The notes under the pieces are model-generated. The model saw nothing but the letters and a program-made list of their open reading frames with translations, was not told where the DNA came from and made no database searches. From assembly GCA_945868475.1 (NCBI GenBank), contig CAMBLM010000002.1, positions 186,001 through 250,000 on the forward strand: a stretch of DNA of 64,000 nucleotides. Reading direction: 5' to 3'. Position 1 is the first letter of the stretch; every line of letters starts with the position of its first letter. The position numbers were made by a program, and so were the translations under genes. Shown here one piece after another: positions 51,390-60,890 of this stretch. The stretch is from an uncultured Ruminococcus sp. Its GTDB lineage: Bacteria > Bacillota > Clostridia > Oscillospirales > Ruminococcaceae.

Positions 51390-52406
51390 TTTAATGACCA
51401 GTTTTTTCGGGAACATTGCAAAAGCCTTGCTCATCTCTTTGCAGAATTCATCGTAATAATTTTCGCATAAAAGCGATGAACCGAGCCAGTATTTATGTAC
51501 CTTTCCGCCGTCCTTGATTTTCAGATAATATTGAACGGGATATATCGAGTCGCTCTTTTTTCTCGGCGAAGTAAGCACCGCGCAGTCTATCCCCGTGAGC
51601 GTAAAATGATCCTCACCGATGTAAAGATGCTCACCGCTTATCTCGATTTTTTCGGGGAAAAGCTTCGCTCTCTTGAAGCAGCCTATAAGCAGAAACGGAC
51701 ATGATACCGCCATACACGCGGCTATCATAAGTGCTATGATCTCCTTAAAGCCTGCACCGTCCAAGCCGATAAAGATAAGCACCGCCGCAATTGCAATGCT
51801 TATCGCGGCAATTTTTCCGATAAGCTTCTTTTCCTCACGAATGATCTTATCGTGCGGAATGAAGTATTGTCCGTCCAAACCGTCCGCCGAGAGCAGGACT
51901 ATAGGTTCATAAAGCGACTGCGTTTCCGCCGATACTTTTTCTTCGAGCGGTATGTTTTCTGCCTGCATAAGGCGAATTTCATCCGCAAGCCGCTCAAAAG
52001 CTTTTTCGCCGAAGCCGTAAATACGCACATACCGCCCATTCAGTTTCAGACCGCATTTATACGAAGTCACTTTCAGCATTTCGACCGTCGATGAGCTTAT
52101 GTCCGACTTTGGCTCAATGCTTCCGATGCCGAACAGTATAACATTCACACCTGCTCGTTTAACGGTTATCCCGTCGGAACTTACCGCGACCGATGTTCGG
52201 CGAAGCAAGACCGACAGCACAGCCGCCAAAACACCTGCGCCAATGCTGACCGATGTTTTATGAAGACTCAGCAAAGCCAGACCTCCGATAAATATCCCTC
52301 CGAAATACAAAAAGATATAGACAGCCGCACAGACGACCGCTCCGCAGGCAGTCCCGAACCCCAGGATCCTGCTCCACTCGCTTTTATAGATCGATCTTTC
52401 CTCCAT
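51387..52406 (-). CDS. Membrane protein with PH-like domains, unknown
   Basis: A 339-residue protein with two pairs of membrane helices (about residues 15-65 and 198-245), each followed by a beta-rich soluble part (GITVKRAGVNVILFG; EISGEHLYIGEDHFTLTGID). The duplicated helix-pair plus beta domain layout suggests bacterial PH-like domains, but similarity is weak. A good ribosome site (AGAGGG) precedes the ATG. Confidence 0.6.
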   Translation of the reverse strand: MEERSIYKSEWSRILGFGTACGAVVCAAVYIFLYFGGIFIGGLALLSLHKTSVSIGAGVLAAVLSVLLRRTSVAVSSDGITVKRAGVNVILFGIGSIEPKSDISSSTVEMLKVTSYKCGLKLNGRYVRIYGFGEKAFERLADEIRLMQAENIPLEEKVSAETQSLYEPIVLLSADGLDGQYFIPHDKIIREEKKLIGKIAAISIAIAAVLIFIGLDGAGFKEIIALMIAACMAVSCPFLLIGCFKRAKLFPEKIEISGEHLYIGEDHFTLTGIDCAVLTSPRKKSDSIYPVQYYLKIKDGGKVHKYWLGSSLLCENYYDEFCKEMSKAFAMFPKKLVIK

Positions 52407-52606
52407 AGTTTACCCTCTTTTCCCCTTATTTTCTGCTTTATTATTTATAATAGCATAGCAAAAGTGAGGATTTGTCAACTCTCCGCGCGGCTGCAAAACG
52501 ACACAAATGCACTGCAAAATGTTTCACCCGTTTAAATCAGCACTCGGTTTTTTGCCCAAATACATCGCTGTTTTATCGGGAAAAGTCCGAATTTTGCACC
52601 GTTTGC
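52407..52606. other. Intergenic region between divergent genes
   Basis: No gene is visible before the promoter at 52607. Confidence 0.5.
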
Positions 52607-52635
52607 TTGACATAAAAGCGAATAGATAGTATCAT
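52607..52635 (+). promoter_or_regulatory. Promoter of NSS paralogue 2
   Basis: Perfect TTGACA, 17 bp, TATCAT. A small hairpin GTCTGT/ACAGAC at 52644-52661 lies at the likely start of the ~110-nt leader. Confidence 0.75.
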
Positions 52636-52751
52636 ATTATTTAGTCTGTCCGAATACAGACAAAAAGTGCCGAATAAATTTTCAAAGCTGAACAAGGGAG
52701 CGTTTTGAAAATTTTTTCATAAGCCAAAAATATTTCGGAGGTCAAATTTCA

Positions 52752-54122
52752 ATGAACAGGGAAAAACTCGGCAGCCGACTTGGATTTATTCTTCTGAGTG
52801 CAGGCTGCGCAATCGGAATAGGAAACGTGTGGAAGTTTCCTTACGTTGTCGGTGAAAACGGCGGCGGTTTTTTCGTAATCATCTATCTTATATTCCTCGC
52901 AATACTTGGAATACCCGTACTTACAATGGAATTTTCCATCGGCAGAGCGGCTCAGAAAAGCCCAGTAAAAATGTACCGGGAGCTTGAACCGAAAGGCTCG
53001 GTCTGGCATATCCACGGAAAGGTCGCAATGATCGGTGCTTATATGCTGATGATGTTCTATACGACCGTTGCAGGCTGGATGGTGCGCTATTTTGTTTCGA
53101 CTGCGAGCGGAAAGCTTTCGGGACTTGATTCCGCAGGCGTTGCTGAAAATTTCACATCAATGCTTTCAAACGCGCCCGTAATGGTGCTTTACCTTGCGAT
53201 CGTGATTGTTGCGGCAGTGCTTGTATGCTCTATTGGTCTGCAAAACGGACTTGAACGCGTCACAAAGGTGATGATGCTCGCTCTGCTTGCTATAATGGTA
53301 ATACTTGCGATAAACAGCTTCTTTATGGAGGGCGGCAAGGCAGGACTTGCGTTCTACCTCAAACCGAATTTTGAGGAAGTAAAGAATGTCGGTATCGGCA
53401 GCATCGTTGTAAATGCGATGAATCAGGCGTTCTTCACACTCAGCCTCGGCATCGGCGCAATGGCTATCTTCGGAAGCTATATCGGCAAGGAACGTGCGCT
53501 TCTCAGCGAATCGATAAACGTAGCTATCCTTGATACAGTCGTTGCGATATCATCGGGACTTATCATCTTCCCTGCCTGCTTTGCATACGGCGTTGATGTT
53601 GACAGCGGCCCAAGCCTTATCTTCATCACTCTGCCGAACATCTTCAACAATATCCCACTCGGCAGACTTTGGGGAAGCCTTTTCTTCGTATTTATGTCAT
53701 TTGCGGCACTTTCGACTGTACTCGCGGTCTTTGAGGAGATCATCGCCTGCACGGTGGATCTCTTCGGCTGGGGCAGAAAGAAAGCCTGCCTTATAAACGG
53801 CATACTGCTTTTCGTGCTTTCACTGCCCTGCTGCCTCGGATTCAACATTCTGAGCGGAATACAGCCAATGGGCGAGGGTTCATCGATAATGGATCTTGAA
53901 GACTTTATCGTCAGCAACCTTATCCTCCCGTTAGGCTCACTCGTGATAATACTTTTCTGCACATCGAAAAAGGGCTGGGGCTGGGACAATTACCTCAGCG
54001 AAGCCAACGAGGGCAAGGGCCTGAAAATGCAGAAGTTTATGAAAGGCTATATGACCTACGTTCTTCCCGTAATGGTCATCGTGCTGTTTGTAATTGGCAT
54101 TGTAAGAACTTTTGCGAAGTAA
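52752..54122 (+). CDS. NSS-family sodium-dependent symporter (paralogue 2)
   Basis: A 456-residue LeuT-fold transporter, about 80 percent identical by eye to the one at 46512 and identical in length. GNVWKFPYVVGENGGG near residue 24 and MNQAFFTLSLGIGAM near 232 are the substrate and sodium sites. Differences cluster in the extracellular loop near residues 125-160 and the C-terminal loop. It lies in the opposite orientation to its paralogue. CGGAGG precedes the ATG. Confidence 0.92.
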   Translation: MNREKLGSRLGFILLSAGCAIGIGNVWKFPYVVGENGGGFFVIIYLIFLAILGIPVLTMEFSIGRAAQKSPVKMYRELEPKGSVWHIHGKVAMIGAYMLMMFYTTVAGWMVRYFVSTASGKLSGLDSAGVAENFTSMLSNAPVMVLYLAIVIVAAVLVCSIGLQNGLERVTKVMMLALLAIMVILAINSFFMEGGKAGLAFYLKPNFEEVKNVGIGSIVVNAMNQAFFTLSLGIGAMAIFGSYIGKERALLSESINVAILDTVVAISSGLIIFPACFAYGVDVDSGPSLIFITLPNIFNNIPLGRLWGSLFFVFMSFAALSTVLAVFEEIIACTVDLFGWGRKKACLINGILLFVLSLPCCLGFNILSGIQPMGEGSSIMDLEDFIVSNLILPLGSLVIILFCTSKKGWGWDNYLSEANEGKGLKMQKFMKGYMTYVLPVMVIVLFVIGIVRTFAK

Positions 54123-54138
54123 ATACATAATACTAAAA

Positions 54139-54174
54139 ATGCAGCTCCGTCAACTTGGCGGAGCTGCGTTTTTT
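54139..54174. terminator. Bidirectional terminator
   Basis: GCAGCTCCG pairs with CGGAGCTGC, then T6; it ends at the 3' end of the convergent kinase gene. Confidence 0.85.
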
Positions 54175-56644
54175 ATTTTTCCTTCGGCAGCCATTCTTTC
54201 AAAACTGCCGCAAGCTTACCTATATCGAGCGGTTTTGCGATATGCTCGTTCATTCCTGCGTTATGCGCTTTCTTTACGTCCTCGGCGAATGCATCTGCTG
54301 TCATCGCGATTATCGGTATTGTCTGCGCGTCAGGGCGGTCAAGCTTTCTTATTGCTTCTGCGGCCTCATAGCCGTTCATAACGGGCATCTGTATATCCAT
54401 AAATATCAGCTTATAGAAGCCCTGCTCGGAGTTTCCGAACTTTTCAACCGCGTCAAGTCCATTTGTGGCTTCTTCTACGGTAAGTCCGGTCATTTCAAGA
54501 AGTTCCTCTGCGATCTCGAGGTTAAGCTCGTTATCATCGACGAGAAGTATCCTATCGCCGCTGTAATCTGCGCTTTGGAGTTCCTTTACGCCGCTGCCGG
54601 AAGATGCCGGGACCTGCTCCGTTTCGCTGTTTCCTATCTTAAAGAAAAGCGTTACGACGAACTCAGAACCCTCGCCGAGCTTACTGTCAACGTGTATCTC
54701 GCCGTTCATCATCTTGACAAGGTTATAGGTTATTGCCATTCCAAGACCTGTACCCTGCTGCTTGCCAACGCGCTCATCCTCAGCGCGCTCGAACGGCTCA
54801 AAGATATTTTTCAGGAACTCTTCCGACATTCCTATGCCGTTATCTCTGAAAACGAACTCATAGCAGCCGACGTTCTTGTTTCCGACCGCTTTTTCGGTAA
54901 CATCTATGGAGATATTTCCGCCGTCGTTGGTATATTTTATTGAGTTGCTGACGATATTTACGAACATCTGCTGCAAACGCAGACTGTCGCCGATGATATT
55001 TTCGTGGACGATATCGTGCTTATTAAGCGTAAGCGTATGATGCTTTTCCTTTGCCGCAGGCTTAACGATCTCCATAAAGCCATCAAGCATTTTGCAGAGA
55101 TTGATATTCTCCTCGCTGAGGGTGAATTTTCCCGATTCGATCTTGCTCATATCGAGAACATCGTTTATTATCGAAAGCAGGTAATTACCCGAAACGGAAA
55201 TTTTGTCAAGACAGTCCTCCACCTTTTCCTTATCGTCAATGTGCGTGTTCGCAATTACGGTCATGCCGATAATAGCGTTCATCGGGGTACGGATATCGTG
55301 GCTCATTCTTGAAAGGAAGTCCGTCTTTGCGTTGTCGGCTCTCTTTGCATTGAAATAAGCGTCACGGAGTGCTTTGTTCGCCTTGACGAGCTTTTCTGTG
55401 TATTCATCGTCCTTATGCTGTGCGATCTGCTTTTTCTCGGTGACGTTCTCGGTTATATCCTGAACCAGTCCGATGATATCATCATTGAGTACGGATATCG
55501 TGAACTTGAACCAAGTTTCAACGCCGTCCCTTTCGCTCCTTATCTCGATGCTTTTGCCCGATTTGAGATTTTTCATTGCCTCGGGCGAATCGGTATCAAA
55601 GCTTAGGTCAAGGGCTTTCTGCTCTTTGTCGATCCATCTGAGCTGCTCGTGGAATTTTTCCTCCGAAATAACAATGTCCTTGTGCGGAATATCGTCAAAA
55701 CCGAGGATATCGGTAAGGCTCTCGCTGACATAGACGGTATGATCGTTCAAATGAAGCATAAATATACCGATACTGCTGTCGGTGAGGGTGATTATCTTTG
55801 AAATTCGCGAAGCGTATTCGTTCGCATTGACCTGCAAACGGATTATTGAAAGCGCGAGCTTGTCTATTTCGGAAATTCCCGTCTGACCGAACGTAAGGAC
55901 TGAATCCATATCGTTCTGTGCGCTGTCGAGTGTCGTTATCATTTTTGCAACAGGGTCGCTTATTCTCTTTCCCGTGTAAACGGAGAAGATTATACAGCAA
56001 GCGATCGTTATGATAACGGAAACGATGAAGACTTTCATAAGGAAGTCGTAAATGCTCATTACGCTCGAGGTGCTTGCCGCCGAAACGAGTGCCCAGTGCT
56101 GATTTATATACGGCGAACCCGAGTTGTAGAGTGTCATTCTGTGTATCGAGCCGAGCGAATAGCTCTTCCCGTCAATATTGAAACGGTAAACATTGTAGTT
56201 TGATTCGGCGTTTTCGTCAAAAACGGTTTCCGACGTTACAAGTCGGTTGTATATCGCGCCCGAATGGATTATCGGCTCATAAATGCCGTCGCCTTCGATA
56301 TCCTTTCCTATCATATAGCAGGCGGAAGTGCTGAAAAAGTCATTCGCAGGCATATTCGCAAGGAGATTTTTCTCCATAAATCCTATGCCGATAACGCCGT
56401 AAACTTCACCGTCCGAGGTGACGAGCGGAAGCGTGTATTTAAGGCTCTTGCTTGCCGAAAGCGAAATTTTTGACAGACCGCTCCAGTAGCCGAGGTTATA
56501 GATCGGCTGCCGTGAATTTGCCGAATAGGTTTCCATCGGCACTGTATAAAAGCTGTAATCATTGTCTGCGTCTATCGTCAGATGCGGCGACCATTCGGAA
56601 TCGAGCGGCGTTCCGAGAGAATACGCAAGTTCGGAGCTGCCCAT
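54173..56644 (-). pseudogene. Hybrid sensor histidine kinase, 5'-truncated
   Basis: The 823-residue frame begins inside an extracellular Cache domain (VTSDGEVYGVIGIGF) and lacks the first membrane helix. One helix follows near residues 202-222, then a HAMP-like linker, a PAS domain, HisKA (SRMSHDIRTPMNA, His near 447), HATPase (NIVSNSIKYTNDGG, DNGIGMS, GTGLGMA) and a REC domain (FMDIQMPVMNG, Asp near 747). The first codon has no ribosome site, and the upstream sequence is the interrupted gene for a solute-binding protein in another frame. A deletion has fused two genes near 56645. Confidence 0.85.
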
Positions 56645-57417
56645 TTCAAGGTATCCTTGTCAGCTTCGACAGTAACTTTTCCATCATCACCGACCTTTGC
56701 GAACTCGTGACCGAGCTGTTTTGCGCCTATTACCATATAATTTGCAATGGAATCACGGCCGAAGAATGCTTTTCCGTCGTTCGGAATATCGGGTGTGAGT
56801 GCATCTGTGTAGTTATAGTATTTTTCTGCGACCTTTGCAACGCTCTCCCATGTTGAAAGGTCATCGTAGGAAACATTCTCCGCATCGGCAAATTTCTGCC
56901 AGTCAGTAACGTTTATCATCATTATCTCCGTGCTTTTTGCGACGGGGAAAATCTTCAGAACGTTCTTCTGAGCAATTCTTCCCTCGTCTATGTATGCATC
57001 GACATATTCGCTCAGCTCTTCATCGGTGAAATACGGAGAAAGATCGGCAAGCTGACCTTTTTCGTCAACGATATAAGCTGTTTCGGCATAAGTTCCGAAG
57101 ATGTTCGGCAGCTTTTCTGCACCTGCATCGCCGTTTACCGATGCCACAACGCTGTCGGAAAGCTCTCTTACGGAGTTTTTGGAAAGTGCTTCAACAACTA
57201 TGCCCTTTTCAACGCCGACCGTGTTGTTGAACTCAAGCACCATTTCGTCAAACTGCGTCTGCTGAATGCCCGTATAGTAGTGCCAGATAGTTATCTCGGC
57301 AGGTGAATCCTTGTCGAGAAGCTTGTCATAATTCTTAGTACCGCCGGATGAGCAGCCTGTTGCAAGAATTGATGCGAGAACAACTGCCGCTGCAGCTTTT
57401 TTGCTGATATTTTTCAT
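56578..57417 (-). pseudogene. Extracellular solute-binding lipoprotein, 3'-truncated
   Basis: The frame starts at an ATG at 57417 after AAGGGGGAAAT and encodes a lipoprotein (ILATGCSS near residue 20) with an ABC-type solute-binding fold: ITIWHYYTGIQQTQFDEM, LPNIFGTYAETAYIVDEKG, KSTEIMMINVTDWQKF. Homology ends near residue 257 (about 56646); the last 20 or so residues are out-of-frame kinase sequence. Intact proteins run to about 420 residues. Its partner kinase suggests a binding-protein-dependent signalling role. Confidence 0.82.
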
Positions 57418-57446
57418 AATATTTCCCCCTTTTTTATAATAAAAAC

Positions 57447-57484
57447 TCCGCATAGTTTGTTTTATAGGAAACTATGCGGAAAAA
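57447..57484 (-). terminator. Terminator of the second-messenger operon
   Basis: TCCGCATAGTTT pairs with AAACTATGCGGA; TTTTTATT follows on the minus strand. Confidence 0.85.
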
Positions 57485-57500
57485 ATTAGCTAAGATTCTG

Positions 57501-58578
57501 TTACTGCTGACCCGAGAGAGCATACAATGCTTCAAGCTTTTCTCTGCTCTTGGAAAGGCAGTCAAGAATGACAGATGAAAATGCGCCGCATTCGCCGTCC
57601 ATTATCATATTGTATGCTTTCGTTACGTCATAAGCGTTCTTGTAAACACGCTTGCTGACGAGCGAATCATAAACATCGGCGATAGAAACGATCTGCGCGG
57701 AAAGCGGTATTTCATCACCTTTCAGACCATCGGGATAGCCGCTTCCGTCATATTTTTCGTGGTGGTGGCGGCATATCCGGCGGCTCGCTTCGGAATATTT
57801 CTCGTCCTGGATATCCTGCATCTGTGCAAGTATCTCGCAGCCCTTTGTCGTATGCGATTTAATAAGCTCAAATTCCTTTTCGGAAAGGCGTCCCGCTTTG
57901 AGCAGGATATTGTCGGGAATACATATCTTTCCGATATCATGAAGTGCCGAAGCCTGAACGATAATGTCTATCTCTTCGTCCGTGAGGTTGTATATCGGGT
58001 AATTTTCCTTTATGCACTCGGCGATTATGCGCGTGATATTCTTGATATTGCGAACGTGCGCCGTCGATTCAAGGTTACGGAACTCGACAATATTGCTGAG
58101 TGTTTCAACAAGCTTTTCGTTGAAATATTCGAGCTTCACGTTCTGATCCCTTATCTGCTCGGTCTGAACGTCTATCTTCTGTTCGAGCACCTTTTTGCTC
58201 ATATAAAGCTCAACGATGTTTTCAACACGCCTGCGGACGATCTCTTCAACGAACGGCTTCGAGATGAAGTCAACCGCCCCAAGCTGATAACATTCGATAG
58301 CGTCCTCGGTCTTGTTCGTATCGGAAAGCACGATAACAGGCATCTTGTCGAGCATACCCTTGCTGCTCATGGCTTTGAGCAGGGTCTTTCCGTCAACTAT
58401 CGGAAGCTCGAGCTTCAGAAGCATTATCGCGATCGTTTTATAGTTCACTATGAGATACTGGAGTGCTTCCTTGCCCGTTGCGAGTGCAGCGACCTTGTAC
58501 TTTCCCATAAACATATTCGCAAAAAAAATCTCTCGAAGCACTGTCGTCTTCAACAATTACTATCGTATTTCTTTTCAT
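57501..58578 (-). pseudogene. REC-HD-GYP response regulator, frameshifted
   Basis: The true start is ATG at 58578 (AGGTGA 7 nt upstream), giving MKRNTIVIVEDDSASR. A run of eight A's on the plus strand (58521-58528) then breaks the frame; with seven the reading continues as FFANMFMGKYKVAALATG. The receiver's phospho-acceptor Asp is replaced by Lys (MLLKLELP). The HD-GYP domain is intact: SALHDIGKICIPDNIL, ICRHHHEKYDGSGYPDGLKGDE and SIADVYDSL. Intact members hydrolyse cyclic di-GMP. It follows the FapA-like gene by 25 bp. Confidence 0.85.
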
Positions 58579-58603
58579 TTCAGTCACCTCACAATATAGG
58601 TCT

Positions 58604-60465
58604 TTATCTTCCGCATTGCTTCGTTATAATAACATTGTCCGTCTGGATAAAGGAAACGTTGAACATATTTGAATCGAGCTGACGGGTAACCTCGTTTATA
58701 TTTATCTCCGTATTCGGATAAGCCGTGCCGAAGACATTCACCAATGCACGGTCGGAGTTTTTTATCCAGCTTTCGACCTCGGCGATATCATCATTCACTC
58801 GTTTGAGCGACTGCTCTTTCATCTGAACGGCAATGCCGAGCTTTATATACATATCATTTGCAGGGAGCTGATCCGCAGGAACAGTGTGCCTGAGATACTC
58901 CTCGCCCTTTTTGAGAGTGTTGATATCGCGCTCTATCTCAGCCTTGAATGATTTTGCGGCAGTGACGCGCTCGCTCATCGAAGCATTCTTTCCAACAACA
59001 ACTATCGTCTTTACGAAGCTTCGGTTTCCGACCGTCTGAACGCTGACCTTATAGCCTGCGGAAAGTGTTCCGCCGCAGACAACGCCCTTTGAGCCTTTGA
59101 CAACGATCTCCGTTCCTGCCGTAACATTGCTGTTGAGAATGTAGTTCGCCTGAACCTCTTCTCCCGCAAAGATGTTGGAGCTTTCGATATATTCGGCGTA
59201 AACTCCGCCCTGCGCACAGATATATCCGGAATCGTTCGCATTTATTCCGCCGATGGCAACTACCTTGTTCCCTGCGGAGATATACGAGCTCTGAACATAT
59301 CCCGTAACGATAACATCGCCCTTTGCGCTGATTATCGCGCCCTCGCCGACGTTTCCGTTTACTCTTACCGTTCCGTCATAGAAAACATTGCCGTAAAGTC
59401 GGTTGATGTTTCCGTTTATTACAAGAACGTCCTGAATATCTATTCTGTATTTGTTTTCATCGAAGATTATGTAGCCGTCTTTTTTCGCAACGTATGTAAC
59501 GCCGTCGGGACGGACTGCAAGGAATTTGCCCGTGAGCTTGGGCAGGTCTTTGCCCGATTTTTCCTCAATGACCATTCCCGTGACAGTCCTGCCGTCAACG
59601 CCCTTTACCGCAGGCGTATATATTGCAACGGGCTGACCCGTTTTTACCATATCGACGAAATCGACGGTCGCGAAGTCCATAGTTCCGTCCGTGCGCTCAT
59701 ACGGCGTAGGCGGTTCGTATTTTCTCCACTTCATATCATAGCTGCCGTCGCAGCCTTTTTCAAGCTGCACGCCCTTTGCTATGAGAACTTCGCCCGCTTC
59801 GCTGCCCTTTTCGGCAAGAAGCTCTATATTTTCATCTATAATGCCATACTCGATATCATTATCTTCAAGCATGGCATAGATAGCATTTTTGCTTAATTTA
59901 TTATCCTTTGAAATTGTGACATAAGCCGATAAAAGATCATCGCCGTAGCGGATCACCGCACCCGTTTCCGCATCTTTTATCTTCCTGCCGAAGCTTTGCG
60001 GATCAAGATAATACTTGTCGGCGAAAAGCTCCGTTCTTTTCCTGTGCATATCCGTCCTGCTGTAAACAAGGTTCGCATAGGTGTCGGCAGGCAGTCCGTC
60101 TGCAAGTCCGAGGCGTATCTCACGCATCTGCAAGTCGGAATAGAGCGCGTCTGCATATACGGCAACATCGACGCCCTCTTCAAGACCCTTTCTTATCTGG
60201 CGCATCTGCTCCCACGAGAAAGCAATGTCGTCATAAAGCTTGACATTGACCTTGCTTTCCAGTCCGAGGCGTATCTCATGGAGCTGGAAACCTGTATATT
60301 CGTTGCTTTCATACTGTGAAAGATCGACGCCGCTTTTTTTGCAAGTTCGAACTCCCTGTCGCGCTCCTTTGTACATTCATCGACAACATAGTTCTCCTCG
60401 GGAACAATGTTCTCACATTTCGCAAGAAGCTCTTTCAGTTCGTCCTCGAATAAAACGTCCAGCAT
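58604..60465 (-). pseudogene. FapA/DUF342 polymer-like protein, frameshifted
   Basis: The start is ATG at 60465 after GGAGGGTATCCGAA. The first 44 residues (MLDVLFEDELKELLAKCEN, REFELAKK) are followed by a -1 shift in a run of seven A's on the minus strand (plus 60334-60340); with eight the frame continues SGVDLSQYESNEY. Then come three to four ~25-residue repeats (QLHEIRLGLESKVNV, QMRQIRKGLEEGVDV, QMREIRLGLADGL), and a FapA beta-solenoid (INGNINRLYGNVFYDG, GDVIVTGYVQSSYISAG) and coiled-coil end. Role unknown; members occur in motile and non-motile Firmicutes. Confidence 0.82.
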
Positions 60466-60508
60466 TTCGGATACCCTCCTCTGTTAAGTCACTATCGATC
60501 GACAGACC

Positions 60509-60868
60509 TTAACCGTTTTCGCTTTCAAACTTGCTCAAAGCAGCGATAGTTATGTCGTACTGTTCCTTTACCTTTTCAAAAAGCTCCTCCGAACCCTCGG
60601 TGCTTCTTCCCCTGAGCTTTTCGGTAAGCTCAGCCGAAACTGCGTAAAGAGCGATGAAGCCGAGATTTGCGCACGTTCCTTTGAGTGTATGAGCCGCACG
60701 GAAAGCTTCCTCTCCGTTCTTTTCGGCAAGTCCTTTGCACAAATTCCCATAAGAAGAATCCTTGAGGAACTTGACAGCGAATTTCTTCACCATAGCCTCA
60801 CTCCCGAATCTTCTTGCCACCTCTTCAAAATCGGCGTTCATCTCTGCATAGCATTCCCTGATATCCAT
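60509..60868 (-). CDS. Hpt phosphotransfer protein
   Basis: A 119-residue single Hpt domain with the phospho-accepting His in AAHTLKGTCANLGF near residue 59. It would relay phosphate between the hybrid kinase and REC domains of the neighbours. The frame is intact. AAAGGAGAAAACTA precedes the ATG. It lies between the GGDEF-HD-GYP and FapA-like genes. Confidence 0.9.
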   Translation of the reverse strand: MDIRECYAEMNADFEEVARRFGSEAMVKKFAVKFLKDSSYGNLCKGLAEKNGEEAFRAAHTLKGTCANLGFIALYAVSAELTEKLRGRSTEGSEELFEKVKEQYDITIAALSKFESENG

Positions 60869-60890
60869 TAGTTTTCTCCTTTAAATTAAG

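Noticed and set aside
52636..52751. Riboswitch in the NSS leader
   Set aside because: Only one small hairpin is present and no known aptamer core is visible; the paralogue's leader does not share it.
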